The notes: a model not told the origin generated them from the letters alone. A stretch of 64,000 nucleotides of DNA from Anniella stebbinsi (GCA_029215795.1 JARDYH010000003.1:178138382-178202381), one strand, 5' to 3'. Shown: positions 20,378 through 31,148, numbered from the stretch's first letter. Program-made: numbers and translations.

Positions 20378-22556
20378 CTACTCTAGAGTAAAAATGAAAA
20401 CAACAACAACACGCAACCGCCAGCCACACTTTTAAAGCAATGCTTGTTTTGGCCCTTAGACTGTCAGATAGAATTCCAGGCCCTGGTATTCCAGGCATAG
20501 CAGTGCTTTCCTTCGAATGCAGGCATTGGGGATGTGCCTAGATTTAACTGCTTTTCTTCTGCTTTTAAGGAATGCTTGGTGTGTCTGTGTTTTATAGACA
20601 TTGCCCAAATCCCTATTTCCTGCCTTGGAAATATGAATTGAGCAGCTAGGAATGTCAGAGGAATCTGGAACCAATTCAAATGCATTTGGATTTCTGTGAA
20701 GCTGATTTCTGACTTGCAGATTTTGCAGCAAGTTTTCCCTTTTTCTTTTTGGAGTTGTGCAGACTTGTGGACCATCCCCCCCCCCCCACTTTGGGGTGGG
20801 AGGATTTGCACAAATTTGCACTTGTGATAGTGCAACTCCTTTTACAGGCATCTTGTATGTTTATCCATTTAGGCATTGGGCTGGATCTCTGGGGAGGGGC
20901 AGCGGGATTGGGCTCCCCGTGCCCCCATGGTGAGGATTCCCATAAGGGATCTCGGGGGCATGGCGCCAAGACCAGTTCAGCATGGGGGCTGCGAGCTGGC
21001 CATGTCCGTGGTGGTGGGAAAGGGTTCACATTAGTGGTCTGTGCTGTGTCCCTGGCTCTTCCAACCACTACCAGTGATCCTGGCATGAGGGCCAGAGGAA
21101 TCGGTCAGCAGGCGGGCTGGCCGATGACAGGATCCACGCCCTATGCCACCGCCAAGCCTATTCAAGTGAGTCAATAAAAGTTGTGGCCAGTTTATTATCC
21201 CAGCTATGTCTCTGTGTCTATTTGTCCTCATCCCTTCGCCAACCGGACCCAATTAAGCACTGCCCACATCTTTAAAATGCTAACTTCTTAAATAAAAACT
21301 TGAAGTCTTGCATGTGTGTGTGTGTGTGTGTTGGTTTTGGAGTACCACAAGGTCCAGCCAACCAACATTCTACACAATGGCTTCTCCCAGAAACAGGAAG
21401 GAACTGCTAATGGACTTGAAGAAGCTGCAAGCTTCAGCTTAGCAAAGGCAGGTTCTCTTAAGTTGTCAACTAGTGACTGATTTGCGATGTCAATTCAGCA
21501 TAAAATAGAGGATTTAAAATAAAAACAAAAAGAAATCCTTAGTCCACTAGGGACTGTCTCTTCTGGAATCAAATCACTCCCTTGTCTCTTCCTTGCAGTT
21601 AACAGGAATTGGGTCACTGCGCTCATGTTTATGTCTTTTATCTATCTACCACATAAAATATGTGTGCATATCTGTTTCTCCTATTCACCGTTATCTAGAT
21701 TGAGTGGAAAAATACAGCAATGACATTCTGATTAGCTCAGCCATTCCAGGCTCTGAGAATGCAGCGAGAAGCCACTGCTTTGTGAATTTTAGCAAAGTTT
21801 ATTTTTTTAAAAAGGACTGGTGTACAAGTATTAGCACATTCTATTTACAGAGTCTCTTATTTTTCTATCTACTTTCTTCTTTCCAATTCTTATCTGAGAA
21901 TTTAGATGTAATGCAGAAGAGTTGGCAGGAATGACACCTTCTGGCTATCCTGTTCCCAACCTTCTTAAAAAGTAAATATAAAAGTATACATAAAATCTCA
22001 GATAGGTAAAAGAGACTGTGAATCTGAAGGGGACATGGCAGGGGATGGATTCAAGTGTCCTCATAAATAGATTCTTAGCACCCCTGCCAGATGCAGCTGG
22101 TGTGATGGGAAGAAATTAGATTCTCCAAGACAATTTATAATTCAGTGAGGAATTTTATTTAACTTACCTCCTGTTGTGTGATGTTTTCCGCTGTACGGAA
22201 AACAGACATTAAAAGAAAATAAATCAGAAAAAGGCATTTTAAAATTCAATCCTAGGTAGTGTTTAAATTCATCACTGTAACAATACAGTAAAAGAGGTTT
22301 ATGCCAATTTGTAAAATTTAAATGACAAACACATTCCTCTTCTTGCTGCTGCTGCTGCTGCTGTTGCACAAAATAAATACAGGGCGCATTACAGAGTAAA
22401 ATATAAAAAGGCAGGTCCCTGCCCCAAAGAGCTTGCAATTTCATAGTGGGGAAGAAGGGGGAGGAGGAATGGGAGGTGACAAAGGATGCATTTATTACTT
22501 TTATCTCCCACCTCCTTCGCCCTCACGATTAAATACGTGGCAATGTATCTAGGACA
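20378..22556. other. Unassigned; possible LTR-like piece about 20860-21260
   Basis: The segment 20860-21260 is GC-rich, then shows GAGTCAATAAAAGTTGTGGC (a polyadenylation-type signal) followed by CAGTTTATTATCCCAGC. This looks like the U3/R/U5 end of an LTR or a processed 3' end, but I cannot define its limits. A (GT)n lies at 21312-21332 and a (CTG)n at 22344-22364. The rest is AT-rich with no recognised family. Confidence 0.35.
22344..22364. repeat. (CTG)n trinucleotide repeat
   Basis: Six clean CTG/GCT units within a run ending TTGC. On the minus strand it encodes a short poly-Gln in a chance frame. Confidence 0.9.
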
Positions 22557-23070
22557 CTAGGGCCATGTCTACACTGTGTAGTTATCCCGGAGTCGTCTCT
22601 AGGTTGTCCCTGTGAATCCAAATAATGCACAGGGGATCCTGGGGTCAACCAGGCGGATGACCAGAGCCTTTCCCTGGGATTACTGAAACTGGGGATGTCC
22701 TGGTTTTTCCATGGTCCCAGGACAACCCGGAGGACCATTGCTGGTGTGGCTCAGGCTCCCGGGTCCTAAAACAGGCACGGAGTTGCACGGGGTGGCTCCA
22801 TGTCCATGGGGGTGGGGGCAACAATTTTGCCATCGCTGGGATGGTGGGGAGGTTGGCCACAGAGTTTTTTTTAAAACTTACCTTTTCTGCTAGATTGTGG
22901 CCATGCAACTGGGCTCTTCTTCTTAAAAACAAAATGGCACTCGCGACATCCCTCTTCCCTTCCGGGATGTCGCATGACTGTATAGACACTGGGGGAGGAT
23001 CGTGGAAGCAAGTAAGTCCATGATCTTCCCCCTCCCTTCTGCTACACCCTTAGGTGTAGATGAGCCCTAG
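22557..23070. mobile_element. MITE-T copy, complete (514 bp)
   Basis: The terminal inverted repeats are CTAGGGCCATGTCTACAC and GTGTAGATGAGCCCTAG. The body has TAGTTATCCCGGAGTC, TGGTCCCAGGACAACCC, GGGGTGGCTCCATGTCCATG, then CGACATCCCTCTTCCCTTCC and GGGGGAGGATCGTGGAAGC before the right end. It is the cleanest of four copies (16108, 30345 interrupted, 32073). It is non-coding, and all frames here are chance. I could not read a convincing target duplication. Confidence 0.85.
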
Positions 23071-23336
23071 GTAGTCCTCTTCAGTTTACAAATGAAATGG
23101 TTTCATGTTCCTTTCATGTTCCTTATCTCTCTGTTTAGTAGATTTTGAAATAGAACTGCTAAACATGGATAATTATCTTCACTAGTTCATGATCCATTTC
23201 TGACCCCAGTTCAAGTGCGACTTTAGATTTGGTTCCTGAAGGAACACTTCTTACTGCATATACTTAGCTGGGCCTTGAGGTGATAATTGAAGGCCCTTCT
23301 CCCAGCACACCTGCCAATTGAGGTATGGTGCATGGC

Positions 23337-23655
23337 TAGGGTGACCAGATAAAATCCAGGTCAGGGCTCATGTAACTTTAACAGATGTAGAGAAAAGGGA
23401 ATTTTAGCCAGTGTCATTTGTATACAATTAGTTCCTGGTGATATTCCCTCTTCATCACAACAGTTAAAGTTGCATGGGGCCCTGCCTTCTTTTGTATATA
23501 GTCACTCTAGTATAGTGCATGCACCTTTAACGGTTGTGATGAAGAGGGAATTTCACCAGGAACTAATTGCATACAAATGACTGGCTGAAATTCCCTTTTC
23601 TCTATAACTGTTAAAGTTACATGAGCCCTGACCTGGATTTTATCTGGTCACCCTA
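23337..23655 (+). mobile_element. hAT-D palindromic dimer, copy 2 (319 bp)
   Basis: Ends TAGGGTGACCAGATAAAATC and GATTTTATCTGGTCACCCTA. The orientation of the asymmetric centre (GTATATAGTCACTCTAG, then TATAGTGCATGCAC) equals copy 1 at 6128. The outermost ~30 bp differ from copy 1 (AGATAAAATCCAGGTCAGGG against ATATGAAAAGGAGGACAGGG) but match within this copy. It appears to sit inside an L2 remnant that resumes at 23656. The flanking 8-mers do not match. Confidence 0.85.
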
Positions 23656-24295
23656 TGTGGAGAAGGGCCTTTTCAGCGGTGGCCTCCAACTATGGAATGC
23701 CCTGCCCAGAGAGTTGGCTATGATCCTTCTTTAATGTCTTTCCAGCACCAGGCAAAAATGTTTATATTTTCCCCAGGTCTTTTAATAAGAACATTAGAAG
23801 TTCCATGCTGAATCAGACCAAGGGTCCATCTAGTCTATCATCCTGTTTACATAGTGACTGAACAGCTGCCCACCAGAAACCCACAAGCAGGATACCAGTG
23901 CAACAGTACCCTCCTGCCCATGTTCCCCAGCAACTGGAATGCATAGATGTACTGACTCCGAAACTGGAGGTAGCACATAGCCATCAGGACTAATATCCAT
24001 TGATAGCCTTTTCCTCCAGGTGGAAGAGAAGTATATGGTGGTTTCGTACTAGTTTAACCCTGTGAATATTTATTCCTCTTCTTTGTGTTTTTTATTGTTC
24101 AGAGTTGTTTCTCTCTGTTCTATGTTTTTAAAGTGGCATTTTTGACACAATAGCTGTGTTTTGTTTGGGCATTTTACTGTATTTTCATTGTATTTTTTTA
24201 TTATTATTTTCACTTCTTGCTTTTATCTTGGAAGTGCCCAGATAATTTCTGTTATAGGTTGACCTGTAAATAGTATAATAAATACTAGCAATGTT
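23656..24295 (+). mobile_element. L2 3' remnant, sense, interrupted
   Basis: GGAGAAGGGCCTTTTCAGCG, ACTATGGAATGCCCTGCCC corresponds to the L2 C-terminal block seen at 14490-14540. After an interruption at 23784-24020 the text continues as a T-rich L2-like untranslated region ending near ATAATAAATACTAGC. It is decayed and non-functional. Confidence 0.7.
23784..24020 (+). repeat. REP-S interspersed repeat, nested in L2 remnant
   Basis: ATAAGAACATTAGAAGTTCC, ATGCTGAATCAGACCAAGGG, TCCATCTAGTC, CACAAGCAGGATACCAGTGC, TGCCCATGTTCCCCAGCAAC, GTAGCACATAGCCATCAGGA. The family also occurs at 25212, 28286 and, antisense, 52030. It resembles a repeat common in lizard genomes. I cannot assign a class. Confidence 0.75.
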
Positions 24296-25030
24296 TACCT
24301 TACATTTTCGATACTCTGCTCTGCCATTCAGGTGGGACCTCAAGTCATGAACACTCCTTTGGTGGAAGTGCAACTAGCACCACATTTACTACATTCATTT
24401 GCAACACTTCTATAAGATGTAGACAAGACTTTGGCTTGTATTTTGAATGATGATGCTCCTTCCCTGGTCATTATTGGTACTCCACTAAAAAAAAATATCA
24501 TTGCTCCTTCTGGGAAATATATCCTCAGTGTTCTCCACCTCCATCCTCTGCTTCTTTCATAGGTCTCCTTAGCACACTAATTGAATTGGGAATTGTGGGT
24601 GGGATGCAAAGGAATTAAAATGCCTATAACTCTAGTGTGAATTAGACCCTCTTCATGGCATGGAGGGGAATGCATCCTTAGGGACACTTAAACGGGCAAA
24701 GCTGACATGTAATGTAACAGTTCAAGATTTCTCTTTGATTGATTTGAAAACCATTTACCTTTTATGGGCTTATAAACTGATTTATTATCCCTCTTTATGG
24801 CCATCCCCGATGCTTTGCAGTGCAAGCATTTTACAAGCCTTGCCACTCTTTTCTAGGTTATGGAACTGTGACCCACAGAGTGATTGGTTTATATTGACTT
24901 TGAAACGCATGAGCAGAGGAAAGTGTAATATATAGGGAAAATCAATTGAATGGGCAAAGCAAAACCTATAGCTCCCCTTTTTATAAGCATATTAAAGTAT
25001 ACAGCTTGAAGTAACCTGTAGTAATAAAGT
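24296..25030. other. No recognisable feature
   Basis: AT-rich interval. A 91-codon frame at 24660 shows no domain and no supporting context. Confidence 0.4.
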
Positions 25031-25172
25031 AAGAGTGAAATCCTAGGCATATCTAGACAGACAAAAGTCCTATGACTTCCAGCATTCCTCCAGCTAGCCA
25101 TGTTGCCTGGGGCATGCTGGGAATTGTAGGACTTTTCCCCTGTCTAAACATGTATAGCATTGTGCCTGAGGG
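25031..25172. mobile_element. PAL-P palindromic MITE
   Basis: Left arm AAATCCTAGGCATATCTAG, ACAAAAGTCCTA, CCAGCATTCC. Right arm GGCATGCTGGGAATTGTAGG, CTGTCTAAACATGTATAGCA. It is diverged but keeps the full palindrome. Confidence 0.78.
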
Positions 25173-25211
25173 TTACAATGGAATCAACACGGATGCTACT
25201 TACTGTGGGTT

Positions 25212-25345
25212 AGAACATAAAGAACCATGCTGGATTAGACAAAAGGCCTCTTCGGTCCCGTCTTGTTTGGTTCTCACAGTGGCTATGCAGATGCGCATGG
25301 CAATCCTACAAGCAAGGACATGTGCACAACAGCACTCTCTTCTTA
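25212..25345 (+). repeat. REP-S fragment
   Basis: TAGAACATAAAGAACCATGC, TGGATTAGACAAAAGGCC, TTCTCACAGTGGC, CCTACAAGCAAGGACATG, CAACAGCACTCTC. It is a shorter, diverged copy of the repeat at 23784. Confidence 0.7.
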
Positions 25346-26097
25346 GAGAACTCTTCTTATGTTCTTAACCATTGGGAGATCGGATCGTGATCAGGCTCTC
25401 CTACATCTCGCTTAGTTTGGCCATTTGTAAAATGTTTGGAAGTCACTGTGCTCTAATGAACTGAAGGAGAAACCAATTTCCCTTTTTGTGCTGAGAAAAC
25501 ATCATCAACAGTAAGAATTCAGTTTTCAAAATCTTGTTTGTTTTAATAAGTAACATGCTGTGTGATTCCATCCCTTCCCACCTCCAACCCCACCCTTTAA
25601 TTTCAGGAAACAGCTAAAACAGGATTTTGTTACAGACGTCATCTTTTTGATTGTTACTTACAGTAGAATGTGTATAATTTCCTACTGTAAATGACTATGG
25701 AAGCAAATTAAGCTCACACGGTTGAATTCTCTTGGAAAGTGCATTTGTTTTTCCTAAGTGCATTTACTCAAGGGACCTGACTGTAAAAGTAATAGTCATC
25801 CAGTCTATTGAAACAAATCATATCAACCTTTTGTACTAGTATCTTTCATCCTTTTGGTAGCACCCGTACTGTGATTTTATGGACATTCATTGCAAACCAA
25901 CCCAAACTTCCTATTGTACTGATTCATTGTTGGGGCTCCAGGTGGTCAGAACATTTTAAACCAATTTTGTAGCAGTTGCACTGGTTACATTCCCAGGATC
26001 AATTCAAAAAGCAGTTTTTGACCTTTGATCTTCACAGCAAACGTAACTGAAGGACTACCAGCACTGAATGAGCCTGTCTGTGCCTTGAGTTCAGTAC
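25346..26097. other. No recognisable feature
   Basis: AT-rich sequence with no repeat or exon that I can identify. Confidence 0.4.
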
Positions 26098-26435
26098 TAG
26101 GGACACAGGGCCTTCTCAGTAGTGGCCCCTACTCTGTGGAATTCCATCTGAAGTGATGTACACTCAGCTTCTCTCTTTCTCGCTCTCTCTCCTTTAAATC
26201 TATTTGTTTCAGGTAGCTTTAAATTGATGTGATTTTACTGTACATGCCACTGGTTTATTACTGTGGTTTCTGAACAAGTGTTTTGTGCAGGCTGGTATTT
26301 TAAAGTATTGTTGTTTATTTTTGCATTGTAAAGTTTGAAGCAGAATGCTACAACATTGCAATTTCATGTTTACGTTGTTGTTCCCTGCCATTGGATGACT
26401 TTGTCCAGAAAGAAGGCCTATAAATATTTTAAGTA
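26098..26435 (+). mobile_element. L2-like 3' remnant, sense
   Basis: GGGACACAGGGCCTTCTCAG, then AGTAGTGGCCCCTACTCTG parallels the L2 C-terminal block, and the segment ends GAAGGCCTATAAATATTTTAA like an L2 3' end. The terminal hairpin is lost. It is heavily decayed. Confidence 0.55.
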
Positions 26436-26454
26436 AGTCTTACATCTCTCACCA

Positions 26455-26508
26455 TTGCTGTAGGATTTTTTTTTCTATCTAAGCACGCATACGATTGCAC
26501 CCTAAGTA
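26455..26508. mobile_element. PAL-P half copy
   Basis: GCTGTAGGATTTTTTTTTC, TATCTAAGCACGCATACG, ATTGCACCCTAAG. Only the right arm is present. Confidence 0.7.
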
Positions 26509-27043
26509 AATATTTACCTAGAAGGGGGAAGGGGTTCACTTCTTTTTAACTTAAAACAATGAGATACTCTTTCTGTTAACTCAAAATGATGCAGTGTTTT
26601 TACCCCTTCATCCTTGTACAACTCTGAGACTTATCTGTAGGCATAGTTTAAGATTTGCTATCTGGGCTCATGTACTCAGCTCCTCCCACTCTCAGCCTTC
26701 TACTCCACCCTTCACCAATACTTCTGTCAGATGAGGTGACAGAACCAGTGGTTCTTTATAGAACAAATGGACTATTGTCTTCTCTGGACAGCCCTGTAGT
26801 GCTGTGGTTTATCACACTGCAAATTATAGTTGCTGCTAATCAGAGAGAATAACCTCTTCTAATTCTGTCCATGTTTCATAAAAAGCAATGTTAATGTTGC
26901 TTTGGGCCATGGCCCTCAAATTTGTGCCCTCTGGAGTATAGTTCGGCTTTGCTGGCCCAGATGTTTGGGTGGATTACAAGTATAAAGTTGCAGCCTGCAA
27001 GCCACTTTGCCATACTTCCAACTGAGGCTCTGTTGAACAAATG

Positions 27044-27190
27044 GCATAGTGCAGTGGCTAAGAATGTGAGCTGGGAGAACCCTGGCTCCATGGCCAGGTG
27101 ACAATAGACAAGCCACATACTTTCAATCCCCTCCCTGACATCTGCAATATGTGGATAAATGTCAAGGATGGTTGAAATGATGGCTGGAAG
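27044..27190 (+). repeat. MIR-type SINE, decayed, sense
   Basis: CATAGTGCAGTGGCTAAGAA resembles a tRNA-like head, followed by CCCTGGCTCCATGGCC and a tail-side segment resembling ATCTGCAATATGTGGATAA. No coding content. The interval 26509-27043 is otherwise unassigned. Confidence 0.5.
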
Positions 27191-28084
27191 TTCTTTGCAC
27201 ACAAGCAAACCCTGCAACAAAATGTTACAGTTTTGAGTGGTCAGGATTCCAGGCAGTCAGCCATGTCCCTTAACAGGATACTCCATGCCTACTGAGCTGA
27301 TTTGGGCTTCCCCTGTCTTCAGTCCTTTTCTCCTAATTTTTTTTATTTTTCTGCAAGAAAAATAGTTCACTAATAGTAATATAAATGCTGTTATTAAGTG
27401 GTATCGTTAATGAAACTAATCAGACCAGCTGGCTTGGGCGGGTGGAATTGCTGCATTTATACAGCCTGCCAAACATTCCAGGAAGAGTAACAACCATTCA
27501 TGGGCCTTGCAGTTCCCAACATCTTCTCATATAGCTGTAGAACTATCCAGGTACATTTCTTTTAATTAGCTGAGTTTTTCCAATTTGCTGTCAGATTGCA
27601 GCTTGTCGGTACTTGAAATCATCAAGGAAAGACTTTCTCCAGAGCTAGTTGGTGATTTTGAGAGTAATTGCAGGTTTGTTTAAACAAGAAACTGATTTCA
27701 TTTGACACAGAGAAGATATCTTAGAAGTAAGTGGATGTGAAACTGCAAGGCTTGAATTTCTTCTAGATCTGAATTCGAAGCTTATTGGCTAGAGATCTTA
27801 GTAAGCAGCACAAGTGTCAGGCCAAGTCTCTGCATATCTAAAGGATCATCCAGTTTTCCTAAAGCTCATTCCTAGACATTTTGTTCTTGGTTAGGAATGT
27901 CAGCTATCCATAATGCCTTGTAGTTGGGAGCATTTAAAAGTGCCTGAGATGTAAGACCCCATGTCCTATGCTGGTAGAGAATTTGAGACACATATTGGCA
28001 TATGCTTCTTCTTCCAATATTCATGCCAGTTCATCTGTACTAAGAAGATGAAAGGGCTAAGAAGGTCCTGGAACAATCTGCACC
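27191..28084. other. No recognisable gene; possible single-copy block
   Basis: Bases 27370-27700 are AT-rich, non-repetitive within the window, and carry homeodomain-like words (TTTAATTAGC). They could be conserved non-coding DNA. I see no direct proof. Confidence 0.35.
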
Positions 28085-28103
28085 GTCTGTCTGTCTATCT
28101 ATC

Positions 28104-28149
<46 letters not shown>
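28085..28149. repeat. (TATC)n microsatellite
   Basis: About 14 TATC units after a short GTCT run. Confidence 0.95.
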
Positions 28150-28236
28150 ACTTAATAAATACAAGAACTTACTAATGTGAACTACTATGATCCTAAAGTT
28201 GACTAACAATGTAAACTTAAATACACATCCTTTGTA

Positions 28237-28652
28237 GAAGAGACTTAGCTCAGTGGTAGAGCACATGCTTTGCATGTAGAAGGTCATAAGAACACACGAA
28301 GAGCCATGCTGGAGCAGACCAAAAGTCCATCTAGTCCTGCATTTCTGTTTACACAGTGGCCAGCCAAGCTGTCTGTGGGAAACCCACACATAGGACACAA
28401 GTGTAATAGCATCAACCCCGTCGTATTCCCCAGCAACTTGAGGTAGCATATAGCTATGAAGGTGGCCATCTCCTCCATGAATTTGTCCCCCCTTTAAAGC
28501 CATCCAATTGGTGGCCATCACTACATCTGGTAAATTCCATAGTTCAACTAGATCCCAGTTTCAATCCCTGGCATCTCCAGGCAGGACTGGGAAACCCTGG
28601 AAAGACATTGCCAGTCTACTGAGCTGGTTGGATTTGATATAAACCAGCTTCC
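28237..28652 (+). repeat. tRNA-Ala-headed SINE split by REP-S
   Basis: The head (GACTTAGCTCAGTGGTAGAG, CACATGCTTTGCATG, TAGAAGGTC) ends at 28285. The SINE resumes at 28551 with ATCCCAGTTTCAATCCCTGG, CATCTCCAGGCAGGACTGGG, which supplies the B box missing from the copy at 15921, and ends near AAACCAGCTTCCT at 28652. The two parts abut in the right order, so the intervening repeat is a later insertion. Confidence 0.85.
28286..28550 (+). repeat. REP-S copy inserted in a SINE
   Basis: ATAAGAACACACGAAGAGCC, ATGCTGGAGCAGACCAAAAG, TCCATCTAGTCCTGC, TTCCCCAGCAACTTGAGG, GCCATCCAATTGGTGGCCAT, TCCATAGTTCAACTA. This copy is longer at the right end than the one at 23784. Its insertion into the SINE gives a relative age. 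Confidence 0.8.
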
Positions 28653-28844
28653 TAGGATTTCACATAATGAAGTTACACTAAATATATTTTATTTAAACAT
28701 ATATGTCAGGTACTGTAAAACATATCCAGGCACTGTGCAAGATTCACTGGGTTTACTCCCAAGTAAGTGTACATGAAGTGCAGCTGTAGATATACCTTCA
28801 GATCCTTTTTAACATGGCTATGGTTTATTGACAATGATTAAAAG

Positions 28845-29045
28845 GTTGTGTGGTGGTTAAGAAGTTGAGGAAGGAAATCCTCAGTTGAAATCTCACCAAC
28901 CACAAATTCAGTGGTGCACATAGGCACGCTACTCAGCCTCAAGCATTCTCCCCCATTGGCACTGGGCGGACGATCATGATAATGACCTAGATTACAAGGC
29001 TGTTGTAAGGATCACTGAGATTATGTAAGTGCTAAGTATTGTTAT
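28845..29045 (+). repeat. MIR-type SINE, decayed, sense
   Basis: GGTTGTGTGGTGGTTAAGAA resembles the tRNA-like head. The right part, AGGCTGTTGTAAGGATCACT, GAGATTATGTAAGTGCTAAG, matches the classic MIR 3' core. It is decayed and non-coding. Confidence 0.7.
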
Positions 29046-29259
29046 TATTTAGTTGTGGTGCACTGGCCAACAGCTGCCATCACAGTCTCAGCAGGTCTTC
29101 AGGTTTGCATGCTGTGCCATTTATGCCCTGTAGATTTTAAAAGGATATAAATCACTGTGGTACCAATTTAAATGCTGATGGCTCCATTTGTCTATGGACA
29201 AATAAGCTTATGAAGCTATAACCAATACCAGTTTATTTTGTGTATTTAGAGCATATACT

Positions 29260-29670
29260 GGCCATAACAGAAATTGTGGGCCAGTATATGTCAATATTAT
29301 GCCAGAGAAGTAAAGGTCATGACATATGATGCTCCCGTTCCTGTTTTCTCTTAAATAAGCCTCAGTGGAAGCTGGTGGCTCTGATTTTGGTGGGGCTATA
29401 AATCCAATCTGGGTTTCAGCCACAACCACCCAGAACTCAAAAGCAGCTATCCAAGGTGCTGAACACATTTTGGGGCTAGGGTTCAGTGCTAGAGTTCTGG
29501 CTGGTTCTGACTAAAACCCAGAATGGATTTATAGCCCCACCAAAATCAGAGCCACCAGCTTCCACTGAGGCTTATTTAAGAGAAAACAGGAACGGGAGCA
29601 TCATATGTCATGACCTTTACTTCTCTGGCATAATATTGACATATACTGGCCCACAATTTCTGTTATGGCC
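29260..29670. repeat. 411-bp inverted repeat with ~145-bp near-identical outer arms
   Basis: GGCCATAACAGAAATTGTGG at 29260 is mirrored by CCACAATTTCTGTTATGGCC ending at 29670. The outer 145 bp or so match without a mismatch by eye. The inner 30-40 bp of each arm are only roughly complementary (CAGCCACAACCACCCAGAAC against GTTCTGGCTGGTTCTGACT), and about 50 bp form the loop. Both arms give the same ~49-residue frame on opposite strands. This follows from the duplication and is not evidence of a protein. Homology ends sharply at GGCC on both sides. No terminal motif of the other families is present. Confidence 0.92.
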
Positions 29671-30339
29671 TTTCAGACGTATGGTGGGTTCATTTTCATG
29701 ACATTTGAATGCACTATAGGATAAAAGAAGCACATGAGATGGCAGAACCTGAGGAACGATAAAGGACAAAAGAGCCCTGCAAGCCAAACTCTAGGAGCAG
29801 CCAAATATGTGTAGGATAGGTGCGCATTCTGAAGGACTCAACATTCGTAAAAGTAATAGATGCTAATATGTTCAGAAAATGTGTCTGTTTTTCAAAGGTG
29901 ACCATTATGACTGAAGTCCTATCATCTCCCCTTCTCTCCCCCTCATTTCAGCATTCGTGTTCTGACTGCCATGTGATTTGAGGAAAGAAGTGGCCTCACA
30001 GGATATTCCAGCTGGTAAGATGAGGATTTTGTTCCAATTGCTATAGCAACAGGGACCTATTGGTAGAGAAAGCAGCCTTCTTTTGTAGCTTTTCACCAAA
30101 CTTTAAACTTCCCCAGAGGAAGAGAGATGCAGTCTTCTGTCGGAGGAAGAAATATCCAAAGGAGGTGACAGTGGAGCAGATTTTTTTTCCCTCCGAGGGG
30201 GTGGAGGATTTCCTAAATTATCCATTTCAAATTTGAGTCAGTACAGCAGCATATAATGCTTTCTGAAATTAACATTAATTCTAACCAAGACTGCAATCCA
30301 CAAACCATGTTGTACAACAGGAATCCTATCAGGTGCCTG
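29671..30339. other. No recognisable feature
   Basis: Mixed-composition interval with no repeat or exon recognised. Confidence 0.4.
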
Positions 30340-30344
30340 TCAAT

Positions 30345-31148
30345 GGTCATGTTTACACCATGCAGTTATCTTGGGGTCATCTCGGGGTTGTCCCTGTGCA
30401 TCCAGATGACGCACAGGGGAAGCCGGGGTCAACCAAGGATGACCTAGAGATGACCCTGGGATAACTGAAACCGAGGATATCCTAGTTTTACTGCAGCCCC
30501 GGGACAATCCCGAGGACCGCAACTGGTGTGGCGCAGGCTCCCTGGTCCTCAAACGGGCATGGAGCTCCGCGGGGTGGCTCTGTGCCCATGGGGGTGAGGT
30601 GGGGGCAGCAATTTCGCCATATCTGGGATGGCGGGGGGTGGTGGTGGTTGGGTGCTGAGTTTGGCGTTTTGTTTTCACTTATTTATTTATTTATTTATTT
30701 TATTTTATTCCATTTATATACCGCCGCATAGCCGAAGCTCTCTGGGCGGTTTACAAAAATTAAAAACATTGAACAATTAAAACACCAATATACAAAATTA
30801 AAAAGCATAAAAACAAGTTAAAATTACAATATCCTTCTGGGTCAAAGCACAACAACAACACAACAACACAAAACCCCTCATCATATGCTGTTAAATGCCT
30901 GGGAGAAGAGGAAAGTCTTGACCTAGCGCCGAAAAGATAACAATGTTGGCGCCAGGTGAGCCACTTACTGTTTTGCTGGATCGGATCGGGGTTGCGGCTC
31001 TTCTAAAAAAAAAAAAATGTGCCCGCGATGTCCCTCTTCCCTTCTGGGATGTTGTGCAGCTATCTAGAAGCTGGAGGAAGATTGTGGAAGCAGGTAGGTC
31101 CACAATCCTCCCCACTTCCTCCCGCTACACCCTTAGGTGTAGATGAGC
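30345..31148. mobile_element. MITE-T copy interrupted by an L2
   Basis: It runs from GGTCATGTTTACACC to GTGTAGATGAGC and is flanked on both sides by TCAAT (30340-30344 and 31149-31153). It has the family blocks TATCTTGGGGTCATC, CCCCGGGACAATCCCGAGG, GCGATGTCCCTCTTCCC and GCTACACCCTTAGG. An antisense L2 3' end (30682-30961) plus a 6-bp duplication splits it. Without that insert it is about 518 bp, close to the 514 and 520 bp of its relatives. Confidence 0.85.
30682..30961 (-). mobile_element. L2 3' end (280 bp) nested in MITE-T, antisense
   Basis: Antisense tail (TTTA)n, hairpin ACCGCC/GGCGGT (30720-30750), then the reverse complement of 14560-14790 with high similarity (CATTGAACAATTAAAACACC, TATACAAAATTAAAAAGC, TCATATGCTGTTAAATGCC). 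It is flanked by CACTTA at 30676-30681 and 30962-30967, a target duplication that is also present once in the uninterrupted MITE-T as ACTTACC. It is a 5'-truncated retroposition product of the same subfamily as the 13.7-kb copy. Confidence 0.88.

Noticed and set aside
19551..20391. Overlapping Arg/Gly/Pro/Ala-rich frames of 100-170 codons on both strands
   Set aside because: They lie in the GC-rich hAT-G element. Stop codons are rare there simply because of composition.
22325..22380. Poly-Gln coding exon
   Set aside because: It is a plain (CTG)n microsatellite in a chance frame.
23337..23655. An 8-bp target duplication for hAT-D copy 2
   Set aside because: Flanks TGCATGGC and TGTGGAGA do not match well enough. 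The same holds for copy 1 at 6128.
29208..29701. Two frames on opposite strands sharing a ~49-residue peptide
   Set aside because: This is explained by the inverted repeat. There is no independent evidence of coding such as a domain or splice sites.
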